From GCA-2688775 sp964524225 (GTDB lineage: Archaea; Nanobdellota; Nanobdellia; Woesearchaeales; GW2011-AR4), in contig CAZGEW010000081.1 in the NCBI GenBank assembly GCA_964524225.1, positions 1 through 5,336 on the forward strand: a DNA stretch of 5,336 nucleotides, written 5' to 3'. The position numbers and the translations under genes were made by a program. Of this stretch, positions 1-5,336 are shown piece after piece. Within the stretch, counting starts at the first letter, position 1; the number at the start of each line of letters is the position of its first letter. Under the pieces are notes generated by a model, which saw nothing but the letters and a program-made list of their open reading frames with translations, searched no databases and was not told the origin of the DNA.

Positions 1-1754
1 TAAGAATAGTAGTATTTCCCGCTTTCCTTTTGCTCTTTATCTAATCTTGAATCCAGCTTATTAACCCTTGGTCTATTTGTTTCTGGGTCTCTTCGCAATG
101 TTATTTGAAGCTCTTTCAAAAACTTATTCATACCTTGCTCCATTTCAAATGGACCTGTTACAATTCCTTCTATTGCTGGTTTGCCTTCAAAAACGATAAG
201 CTTATCGCTTATATAGTCAATAAACAGTAAATCATGGTCTACAATCAATGCAGAAACTCCTTGCTGTTCTATAAAATCTTTAATAATTTTAGAAAGCATA
301 AGTCTCTGTTCTGCATCAAGATAAGCAGATGGCTCATCAAGCAAATACAAATCAGCATCTTGTTGAAGGCAATGTGCAATTGCAACTCTTTGGAGTTCTC
401 CTCCGGATAATTCATTTATCTTTTTCAATGCTAATTGCTCTATGTTTAATGGATTTATTATTTGATTTGAATATTTATTAAAGGCAGTTTTTAGTATGTC
501 GACAACCAAGTCATCTGACACCTCCAGATATTGAGGTTTATAACTAACTTTAACCTTATGTGTTACCTCACCTTTATCTTGCTTTAAAACTTCTGCAAGT
601 ATTTTTACAAAAGTTGTTTTTCCAATCCCATTTTCTCCTAAAATTCCTATAATTTCATTTTTGTGTATTGTGCCTTTGTAAGCCTTTAAGGCGAAATTGC
701 CAAGCTTTTTATCAATCTCATGCCATGAAGTAATTCCCTCTTTTACGTTTTTCTTCTTAAACGGAGGTTTCTCATCAAATCTAATTTTAGAGTCTCTAAA
801 GCGGACATTTTCTTCTTTAATATATCCAGACAAGTAAACATTTATCCCATTTCTTACAGGCTTTACCCCACTGACTATCCCATAACAGTCCTCCTTGCCG
901 TACATTAAATTGACTAAATCAGCAATATAGTCAAGAATTATCAAATCATGCTCTACCACCAAAACAGCACTTCTTTCATTCACTAATGACTTGATAAATT
1001 CGCTAATCCTTATTCTTTGCTTTATATCAAGATAACTTGTGGGCTCATCAAAAATGTATAGGTTTGCATTCTTCAAGACAGTGGCTGCAATTGCAGTTCT
1101 TTGCAATTCTCCTCCAGAAATTTCAGTAATATCATTATTCAAAATTTCATTTAACTGCAATTCATTAGCAATCTTTTTAAGTTCATTTTTTTCATCTACT
1201 TTTCTTAACAAATCAATAACCCTTCCTTTAGTTGTTTTAGGAATCATGTCAACTTGTTGCGGCTTATATGCAATTTTTATCTCTTCTCTCTTGACTTTTT
1301 CAAAAAAACCTTGGGCTTCTGTACCTTTAAAGAAAGATATAAGCTCATCAATACCTGTATCAAGCTTATTCCAATCACCAAAATTTGGTTTTAGAATATT
1401 AGCTAAAATTTTGATTGCTGTTGATTTTCCTATTCCGTTAACCCCCAGAATTCCAGTTACTCTGCCAAAATTTGGTGTGGGCAATGAGTAAATTACAAAC
1501 TTATTCTCCCCATATCTGTGAATTGGTTTTGTTTTTAGTTCTTCTGGCAAGTTTATTATTTTTATTGCGTCAGGAGCAGCTTTTGGACAGATTCCACAAC
1601 CTGTACATAAATGCTCATCTATAGTCAGCCTACTATCTGCTTCAATCTTTATGCACTCCCTGCCTGTTCTATTAACTGGGCAGATACTTTGAATATAGAG
1701 TTTTCTCTGAATATCTTTCAGTTTCTCATTGTCTACGATAGCTATTCGTGTCAT
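1..1754 (-). CDS. abcE1: ABCE1/Rli1 ribosome-recycling ATPase with one Fe-S cluster ligand set missing
   Basis: ABCE1 splits ribosomes into subunits after termination, in the cytoplasm, using twin ATPase domains. The 584 codons read here match the family's usual length of about 590. Order: Fe-S domain (about 1-70); NBD1 with Walker A GVNGIGKST (104-112), helix-loop-helix insert (about 135-158), signature SGGELQ (213-218), Walker B with D236-E237 and H269; hinge (about 300-320); NBD2 with GENGIGKTT (373-381), SGGELQ (450-455), D473-E474 and H507; then the C-terminal hinge RRDPETNRPR (554-563) and a YYY end. The Fe-S domain is odd: C25, C50, C53 and C56 remain, but the other four family cysteines are L12, R17, I21 and A60. 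The ATG at 1754 is the only sensible start, because an in-frame TAA lies about 27 bases upstream with no ATG between. Bases 1-2 read as TA of the next codon, so a stop at the edge is likely. It has its own promoter and no clear Shine-Dalgarno. Confidence 0.97.
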   Translation of the reverse strand, partial: MTRIAIVDNEKLKDIQRKLYIQSICPVNRTGRECIKIEADSRLTIDEHLCTGCGICPKAAPDAIKIINLPEELKTKPIHRYGENKFVIYSLPTPNFGRVTGILGVNGIGKSTAIKILANILKPNFGDWNKLDTGIDELISFFKGTEAQGFFEKVKREEIKIAYKPQQVDMIPKTTKGRVIDLLRKVDEKNELKKIANELQLNEILNNDITEISGGELQRTAIAATVLKNANLYIFDEPTSYLDIKQRIRISEFIKSLVNERSAVLVVEHDLIILDYIADLVNLMYGKEDCYGIVSGVKPVRNGINVYLSGYIKEENVRFRDSKIRFDEKPPFKKKNVKEGITSWHEIDKKLGNFALKAYKGTIHKNEIIGILGENGIGKTTFVKILAEVLKQDKGEVTHKVKVSYKPQYLEVSDDLVVDILKTAFNKYSNQIINPLNIEQLALKKINELSGGELQRVAIAHCLQQDADLYLLDEPSAYLDAEQRLMLSKIIKDFIEQQGVSALIVDHDLLFIDYISDKLIVFEGKPAIEGIVTGPFEMEQGMNKFLKELQITLRRDPETNRPRVNKLDSRLDKEQKESGKYYYS

Positions 1755-1796
1755 ATTTATAGTTACAAGTAAAAAAAATTATTAGAAAAATTGCTT

Positions 1797-1804
1797 TATT
1801 TATA
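1797..1804 (-). promoter_or_regulatory. TATA box of ABCE1
   Basis: Read on the minus strand this is TATAAATA preceded by an A-rich BRE-like stretch (CATAAAA). An archaeal start site about 25 bases downstream would fall near 1773-1776, giving a leader of roughly 20 nt before the ATG at 1754. A run of eight T (minus strand, 1771-1778) sits at that start region and could also help end transcripts from the upstream operon. The same AAAATATAAATA core occurs at the lipoprotein operon promoter. No Shine-Dalgarno is visible. Confidence 0.6.
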
Positions 1805-1835
1805 TTTTATGAATTGTGAGACAAGCTGAACTGTT

Positions 1836-1868
1836 AAATCCAATCGAGTTTGAGTTTTCTTTGGATTT
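1836..1868. repeat. 8-bp inverted repeat between protease gene and ABCE1
   Basis: AAATCCAA (1836-1843) and TTGGATTT (1861-1868) are perfect inverted copies separated by 17 bases. They lie about 30 bases past the stop of the protease gene and just upstream of the ABCE1 TATA box. They could be an operator for ABCE1 or a 3' hairpin of the lipoprotein mRNA. The arms are short and AT-rich, so chance is quite possible. I see nothing else in the 142-base gap besides the promoter. Confidence 0.3.
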
Positions 1869-1896
1869 TGGGTTGTCTTAGAAAGTGTCAACGGAA

Positions 1897-3900
1897 TTAC
1901 ATAGTAACTAACGCAACTTCACCATAGTCAGAATCGTCAATTATATTAAATCTATAATAAGGTCCATTTAAGTATAAATCATTAATAAAAAAATTAAATT
2001 TTGCACACTTTTTTGGAATCATTAAATTATTGGTATCTTCATTTTTTTGTTTAACTCTAATTTTTAAAAAATCACAGTCTTTAATTGAAACTATGTCTCC
2101 TTTAGAAATGATTTTGCCTAAATAACTTTCTTTACTCTGATGGAGTATCGATAAATCTTCTGACGTTAGATTATGCTCTTCGAGTCTTCCATAGGGTGTT
2201 TGGTCGTTTAAAGGAGCAACTCCATCTCCGTCTATATCTTTCCAACCAAGTTCCTCAAGCAATTCATCTCCAATTAATTGTAAACTTACAACAACCTCAT
2301 AAATTCCATCGTTATCAATATCTTTTCCTTCTAAATAGTGTTTAACAGTGATACAATCCCCATTATTTCCTTCAATTTTAATGATACCTTCAGGCTCATT
2401 TCCTACTTCAATTTTAAATTCGACATCAGGCTCAATTGCAATTACATTCTCATCTATTAAAGTATTACAAGTTTTTCTTAGAGATAATTCATGTACGCCA
2501 GGCCCCATATTAATATGATCCCCACTCATACCAAATGAGTGTAAAATCTCATGAGATATTGTTTGCCAGCTATCATAAAAATCTAAAAATGCTGTATATG
2601 CCTCTTTTTTGTTATTAGTAGAAAAATATGTATCTGCACAAATGGGGGCAAAAATTAATACATCACCATGATGATACCCTTGTGAACCACCTCCACAATT
2701 TAATTTTAGTGGAGAGAATATAATCATATCATAACTATCAAAGTCTTTATTGGATTCTAACTCAAGTTCATTTAAAAAGTTAGTTCTTTTTAAGTTAGTA
2801 CCATAAAATTTGTCTATAATTTCATCCCAACCATATTTACTATTTAACTTAATTCTATCAAAAGAAATTGAAGGTGGCAGAAAATTATACTTTGATGCCT
2901 TCAACTTGAAATAATTGTTTAAGTTTTGAATGGCTTCTTCTGTCCATTCTTCATACATTCTCTTAGGGTATCCAGTATCTCCAAAATCATAATAAATCAA
3001 TAAAGCATTTATCATAGTTAAATCTTTGATTCGATAGGAAATATACTTTTTTGATATTGCTCCATCAATAATATGGTAGTTCACTTGGATTTTTTTATTA
3101 GGTGATACCCAAATAGTTGATCTCAAGTTATTTCCCGTTTTTGACTCATAATCTAAAGTACCAGCATATAAGTTATACAAGATTGGAATATTCTCTACAT
3201 CATAAGACTTTTTAAGATTTAAATCTGGTAATTTGTATAAAGATCTCATAAAATCCAAAGTAGATTGACAAATTTCAGTTTTTTTAATCGTAGCGCCTTC
3301 GTAATCTGCAATACAGGCAGTTGGATATGTAACGTCATTTTCTCCACAAACAGGTGTCCATTCTTGAGATGGACATCCTGTTTCTTGCAAAAAACCAGTT
3401 AATACATCAGATTTAAAAAATTCTATATTTAGTAATTTAGCATCTTTTAGTTCAATTTCCTTATTTAAACAAATAGCTTCACGTGTGCTAGCATTTTTAC
3501 AGATATCTAAAGTCTCTGGTCTGTTATCATTACAATCATTATTTGAACAACAAGCAAATTCGATACATTCATGATTCTCCAGATACTCGCAATTACCACA
3601 TTTAGGTTCTACACATATATGATGTTTGCATTTTTGTTGTCCTAAACAATCCCAATCGTTACAGCATTTATAATCAATACAGATTCCATTTTCTAAATAT
3701 TGACATTTACTACATTGAGGAAATAAGCATACATGATTTCTGCAAACTTTATTATTTGAACATCCAGTATCTTCACAGCAATTTAATTCTGTTTCGTCTT
3801 TTTCTACTACACCATTACCACATATGGGTTTTTTAGAACATCCAATCATAAAAACTAAAAAAACTAAGTAAAAAACCAATAAATATATTTTAGATCTCAT
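1897..3900 (-). CDS. Cys-rich lipoprotein with Kazal-like and HExxH metalloprotease domains
   Basis: Predicted cell-surface zinc protease of 667 residues; family not identified. A hydrophobic signal ends in the lipobox IGC, with lipid anchor C21. Residues 27-144 are a cysteine module (CC-x4-C-x5-C-x4-C-x4-CxxC-x7-C, repeated). Residues 176-211 resemble a Kazal inhibitor: C176, PVCG (183-186), TY (191-192), C196, C211, so four cysteines instead of six. Residues about 215-445 are unrecognised. The catalytic motif HEILHSFG (450-457) has zinc ligands H450 and H454 and catalytic base E451; H462 or D461 may be the third ligand. C402 and C421 flank a Gly-rich stretch just before it. Two acidic DxDxDG loops (527-532, 555-560) look like calcium sites. 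Its ATG shares one base with the stop of the upstream gene (TAATG), suggesting translational coupling; there is no clear Shine-Dalgarno. The substrate is unknown. The protease call is firm by motif, the family is not. Confidence 0.93.
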   Translation of the reverse strand: MRSKIYLLVFYLVFLVFMIGCSKKPICGNGVVEKDETELNCCEDTGCSNNKVCRNHVCLFPQCSKCQYLENGICIDYKCCNDWDCLGQQKCKHHICVEPKCGNCEYLENHECIEFACCSNNDCNDNRPETLDICKNASTREAICLNKEIELKDAKLLNIEFFKSDVLTGFLQETGCPSQEWTPVCGENDVTYPTACIADYEGATIKKTEICQSTLDFMRSLYKLPDLNLKKSYDVENIPILYNLYAGTLDYESKTGNNLRSTIWVSPNKKIQVNYHIIDGAISKKYISYRIKDLTMINALLIYYDFGDTGYPKRMYEEWTEEAIQNLNNYFKLKASKYNFLPPSISFDRIKLNSKYGWDEIIDKFYGTNLKRTNFLNELELESNKDFDSYDMIIFSPLKLNCGGGSQGYHHGDVLIFAPICADTYFSTNNKKEAYTAFLDFYDSWQTISHEILHSFGMSGDHINMGPGVHELSLRKTCNTLIDENVIAIEPDVEFKIEVGNEPEGIIKIEGNNGDCITVKHYLEGKDIDNDGIYEVVVSLQLIGDELLEELGWKDIDGDGVAPLNDQTPYGRLEEHNLTSEDLSILHQSKESYLGKIISKGDIVSIKDCDFLKIRVKQKNEDTNNLMIPKKCAKFNFFINDLYLNGPYYRFNIIDDSDYGEVALVTM
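3469..3822 (-). repeat. Cysteine module of the protease lipoprotein (paralogous to 4179-4538)
   Basis: This encodes residues 27-144 of the 667-residue protein. Cysteines fall at 27, 41-42, 47, 53, 58, 63, 66, 74, 79-80, 85, 91, 96, 101, 104, 112, 117-118, 123, 134 and 144, giving an internal repeat of 38 residues from CC to CC. Spacing matches the module in the neighbouring lipoprotein, so the two probably arose by duplication. The fixed spacing suggests disulfide-bonded mini-domains outside the cell; metal binding is an alternative. Confidence 0.8.
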
Positions 3901-4646
3901 TAATATTCACAGTGAGCTTCTGGTGTACCAGGATTTCTGCAAACTCCTACTTCTACTTGTATAATGCCATTTACTTCTTTAGATCTAAAGCATCCTACCT
4001 CTTCTGTACACGCAATTTTAGTACATGATTCCTTATCTTGAGCACATGTTAAATCATCAGGACAACCACATTCTCCACAATTATCGATCAATAAGGCTCT
4101 TGCATTGCAATATTTAGGCTTATCTAATGAACATTCTCCTATTTCTGTTCCATCAGAACATGTTTTTTGAATGCTTTGGCAGGTAGCAGCTTTTGTTTTT
4201 GGATTTAGGCATACATCATCTGTAATATCATTGCTATCATCACAATCTATATCTTTGCAACATACATAATCAACACATTTATGATTTTCTTGATCTAGAT
4301 ATTGACATTCGCCGCAAGTAGGTTCTTTGCATTCGTGGTTCACACAAGTTTGGTCTCCTATGCAATCAACATCAGAGCAACATCTATATTTCAAACATTG
4401 ATGATTTTTAAGATATTCACACTCTCCACAGGCTGGTTCAATACATTGATGATTCTGACAAGTTTGCTCTCCTAAACAGCTTGTATCTTCACAACAAGTT
4501 TGCATTGTTTCCCCCTTTTCTACAATACCATTTCCACAAATAGATTGTATAGGGGGTTGTTGGTATACACAGCCACTTATAATTATAATAGAAATTAATA
4601 AAGATAAAGCAATCAAAATAATTTTATTCTTGATTAGTCTCTTCAT
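3900..4646 (-). CDS. Small Cys-rich surface lipoprotein, first gene of the protease operon
   Basis: Function unknown. The 248 residues contain 35 cysteines. A Lys/Arg-rich start, a hydrophobic stretch (9-23) and the lipobox SGC give a lipid anchor at C26, so the protein should be held on the outer face of the membrane. Residues 37-156 form the same cysteine module as in the downstream protease, with CC pairs at 51-52, 89-90 and 129-130 and recurring phrases such as NHxC, EPxCG and CxYL. Residues 163-208 form a second module (CSDGTEIGEC, then NCGECGCPDDLTC), and residues 213-246 a short Cys-containing tail. No catalytic motif is seen. The ATG at 4646 follows GAGGT by 9 bases and immediately precedes the signal peptide. 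The stop overlaps the start of the protease gene by one base. A role as partner, anchor or adhesin for that protease is inference. Confidence 0.93.
   Translation of the reverse strand: MKRLIKNKIILIALSLLISIIIISGCVYQQPPIQSICGNGIVEKGETMQTCCEDTSCLGEQTCQNHQCIEPACGECEYLKNHQCLKYRCCSDVDCIGDQTCVNHECKEPTCGECQYLDQENHKCVDYVCCKDIDCDDSNDITDDVCLNPKTKAATCQSIQKTCSDGTEIGECSLDKPKYCNARALLIDNCGECGCPDDLTCAQDKESCTKIACTEEVGCFRSKEVNGIIQVEVGVCRNPGTPEAHCEY
4179..4538 (-). repeat. Cysteine module of the small lipoprotein (paralogous to 3469-3822)
   Basis: This encodes residues 37-156. The order CC-x4-C-x5-C-x4-C-x4-CxxC-x7-C-x4-CC repeats, then ends C-x10-C-x9-C, exactly as in the protease lipoprotein, apart from one two-residue insertion (x9 instead of x7 between C114 and C124). 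Eleven of the first sixteen aligned residues are identical (CGNG, VEK, ET, CC). The internal period is 38-40 residues. Confidence 0.8.
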
Positions 4647-4655
4647 CTATGTTAA

Positions 4656-4660
4656 ACCTC
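4656..4660 (-). promoter_or_regulatory. Shine-Dalgarno site of the small lipoprotein gene
   Basis: GAGGT on the minus strand lies nine bases before the ATG at 4646 and could pair with the CCUCC end of archaeal 16S rRNA. It supports this start. It is the only clear ribosome binding site in the window. Confidence 0.6.
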
Positions 4661-4706
4661 GTAGTTTAATCATGCAACCATATTAATCATTGTTTTTGGA
4701 ATGGCA

Positions 4707-4714
4707 TATTTATA
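4707..4714 (-). promoter_or_regulatory. TATA box of the lipoprotein-protease operon
   Basis: On the minus strand this reads TATAAATA preceded by GCAAAA, a BRE-like stretch. Initiation about 25 bases downstream would be near 4682-4686, giving a leader of roughly 38 nt that contains the Shine-Dalgarno. Both genes of the operon are probably read from here, since no gap exists between them. Confidence 0.6.
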
Positions 4715-4766
4715 TTTTGCTATTCACGGCGCCACTAAAATAGTTTGAAAAACATCAACAAAAATA

Positions 4767-4922
4767 TCACACAATAATTGAAATAACATAAAAGATTGTT
4801 GTAGCTGTAATGTTAAAGTGAGGTGTAATCTTCCCACCTAACTTCTCAAGAAATGCAAATATGTTCCCTATGAAAACAAAAAGAATTAAAAGACAACAAA
4901 AAATCAGTACATTATGAAATGC
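4767..4922 (-). pseudogene. Possible 3' remnant of a small membrane-protein gene
   Basis: The minus-strand frame ending in TGA (4767-4769) is open for 51 codons and has no ATG or TTG start; its only GTG is the last sense codon. It reads like real protein: a hydrophobic run (LLILFVFIGNIFAF), then LEKLGGKITPHF, a few further residues and a second hydrophobic run (FYVISIIV) before the stop. Its upstream end runs into the start of the zinc-ribbon gene on the other strand. The simplest reading is a gene that lost its 5' half when the neighbouring gene arrived or by deletion. I do not recognise the family. A chance open frame in AT-rich DNA cannot be ruled out. The rest of the 267-base gap holds only the operon promoter and leader. 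Confidence 0.35.
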
Positions 4923-5072
4923 TCAATTTGTAATAAATCAGTGGAAACAACATTCTTAAATAAAATTATAGGTACTTATGTAAAGGATGGTAAAGGCAAA
5001 CTTCATCCTATTTGTTTTGAATGCCAGAAAAGGTTTAACTCAAAAGAAGAGATTCTAAGGAAAATAAAATAA
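4914..5072 (+). CDS. 52-residue zinc-ribbon protein
   Basis: Small basic protein with two CxxC knuckles, CSIC (3-6) and CFEC (34-37), separated by 27 residues containing FLNKIIGTYVKDGKGKLHP. This is a single zinc ribbon with four Cys ligands, followed by a Lys-rich tail (residues 39-52) predicted helical. The layout resembles short uncharacterised zinc-ribbon proteins that I recall as common in DPANN archaea. Nucleic-acid or ribosome contact is a reasonable guess, not shown. The ATG at 4914 starts two codons before the first Cys, and upstream ATGs are in other frames. There is no Shine-Dalgarno; an AT-rich AATTAAAA near 4884-4891 is about 25 bases upstream, which would suit a leaderless transcript. 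A T6 run at 5095-5100 may end it. It is transcribed away from the lipoprotein operon. Confidence 0.85.
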   Translation: MKCSICNKSVETTFLNKIIGTYVKDGKGKLHPICFECQKRFNSKEEILRKIK

Positions 5073-5110
5073 AAAATTTTGACTGAAGTTAAAATTTTTT
5101 GATTACAATT

Positions 5111-5197
5111 GCCTCCGTGGCTCAGTGGCTAGAGCGACGCCCTCGTATTGAGCTGTGAGATAGGCGTAGGTCAGGAGTTCAAATCTCCTCGGAGGCT
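5111..5197 (+). tRNA. trnT: tRNA-Thr (anticodon CGU) with a 14-nt intron
   Basis: The full cloverleaf can be folded. Acceptor GCCTCCG (5111-5117) pairs with CGGAGGC (5190-5196), D-stem GCTC with GAGC (5120-5123, 5132-5135), anticodon stem ACGCC with GGCGT (5137-5141, 5163-5167), and T-stem AGGAG with CTCCT (5173-5177, 5185-5189) around TTCAAAT. All stems are fully paired. The anticodon loop is 21 nt, so 14 nt must be removed. Splicing between 37 and 38 gives loop CTCGTAA with anticodon CGU, which reads ACG (Thr). G35, U36, G1-C72 and C2-G71 agree with archaeal threonine identity as I recall it. The discriminator is T73 and CCA is not encoded. Confidence 0.95.
5148..5161 (+). other. tRNA-Thr intron (position 37/38) with bulge-helix-bulge
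   Basis: The intron is TTGAGCTGTGAGAT. Exon bases 32-35 (CUCG) pair with intron bases 9-12 (UGAG) to give the central four-pair helix. The 3-nt bulges are U36-A37 plus intron base 1, and intron bases 13-14 plus A38, with the cuts where the archaeal splicing endonuclease is expected to act. The inner helix is almost absent (two wobble pairs at best around a 3-nt loop), so the motif is a relaxed form. This geometry also fixes the anticodon. Confidence 0.85.
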
Positions 5198-5215
5198 TGT
5201 AGTATTTAAGAAGGA

Positions 5216-5223
5216 TTTAAATA
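5216..5223 (+). promoter_or_regulatory. Possible TATA box downstream of tRNA-Thr
   Basis: TTTAAATA, preceded by the purine-rich AAGAAGGA, fits an archaeal TATA box. A start about 25 bases on would fall near 5244-5250, right at the left arm of the inverted repeat. It could drive a small RNA or a gene beyond the window. AT-richness makes chance matches common. Confidence 0.3.
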
Positions 5224-5249
5224 AGTGTAATTTTGTATAAAAATTAGTC

Positions 5250-5276
5250 ATTAAACGAAATGTTACTTCGTTTAAT
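5250..5276. repeat. Perfect 10-bp inverted repeat (hairpin, 7-nt loop)
   Basis: ATTAAACGAA (5250-5259) and TTCGTTTAAT (5267-5276) are exact inverted copies around ATGTTAC. It could fold in RNA as a 10-pair stem, or bind a dimeric regulator as an operator. No T-run follows directly, so a classic terminator is unlikely. No convincing gene is visible between the tRNA and the window end (5198-5336). Confidence 0.6.
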
Positions 5277-5336
5277 AGTTGTTAGACAAAATTTTTTTGC
5301 CACTAAATTGGGCATATTTTTTAATAAAAATAACGA

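Noticed and set aside
1039..1491. 150-codon open frame on the plus strand
   Set aside because: It lies antisense inside NBD1 of ABCE1, whose Walker A, signature and Walker B motifs are encoded on the minus strand. The plus-strand translation has no recognisable features.
1755..1790. Possible upstream extension of ABCE1 that could restore the missing cysteines
   Set aside because: An in-frame TAA lies about nine codons upstream with no start codon or cysteines between, and the residues aligned to the lost cysteines are already within the gene.
4728..4733. GGCGCC palindrome in an AT-rich gap
   Set aside because: A single six-base palindrome with no second copy in the gap and no positional link to the promoter; probably chance.
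5142..5162. Alternative anticodons such as GAG or TTG within the 21-nt loop
   Set aside because: Only splicing after 5147 gives the 3-4-3 bulge-helix-bulge geometry and a normal 7-nt loop with U33 before the anticodon.
5244..5315. 23-codon minus-strand ORF (ATG at 5315)
   Set aside because: It spans the inverted repeat, has no ribosome site and no protein-like pattern. It is short enough to be chance in AT-rich DNA.
5298..5324. TGCC/GGCA short inverted repeat followed by a T-run, terminator-like
   Set aside because: A four-base stem with a nine-base loop is too weak to separate from chance, and archaeal termination rarely relies on such stems.
5260..5336. Plus-strand ATG frame open to the window end, starting inside the hairpin loop
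   Set aside because: Only 25 codons are visible, with no ribosome site and low-complexity Phe/Asn/Lys content. It might be a gene start, but nothing here supports that beyond the TATA-like box.

Overview
The window looks like a piece of a low-GC archaeal chromosome, most likely from the DPANN group (Woesearchaeota/Pacearchaeota-like). The lineage is inferred from four things. There is a full archaeal ABCE1 (Rli1) gene. The tRNA-Thr carries an intron at position 37/38 with a bulge-helix-bulge geometry. Archaeal TATA boxes lie at sensible distances from the starts. The Cys-rich lipoproteins and the tiny zinc-ribbon protein are of a kind I associate with DPANN genomes. No rRNA or other phylogenetic marker is present to fix the lineage.

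Layout: Positions 1-1754 (minus) hold ABCE1, complete except for its stop codon, which is cut by the window edge. Positions 1755-1896 are its promoter region. Positions 1897-4646 (minus) hold a two-gene operon. The upstream gene (3900-4646) encodes a 248-residue Cys-rich lipoprotein. It overlaps by one base (TAATG) the gene for a 667-residue lipoprotein made of a Cys-rich module, a Kazal-like domain and a zinc-metalloprotease domain with HExxHxxG. Both proteins share the same N-terminal cysteine module. Positions 4647-4913 are intergenic and hold the operon promoter and what looks like the 3' remnant of a small membrane-protein gene. Positions 4914-5072 (plus) encode a 52-residue zinc-ribbon protein too short for usual ORF cut-offs. 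Positions 5111-5197 (plus) are tRNA-Thr(CGU) with a 14-nt intron. The last 139 bases contain a TATA-like box and a perfect 10-bp inverted repeat, but no convincing gene.

How they work together: ABCE1 and the tRNA are translation genes. The two lipoproteins should sit on the outer face of the membrane, where the protease and the smaller protein probably act together through their matching cysteine modules. The most striking observation is in ABCE1. Its N-terminal iron-sulfur domain has lost exactly the four cysteines predicted to hold cluster I and kept exactly the four predicted to hold cluster II, while both ATPase domains are intact. This points to a one-cluster version of a normally two-cluster ribosome-recycling factor.
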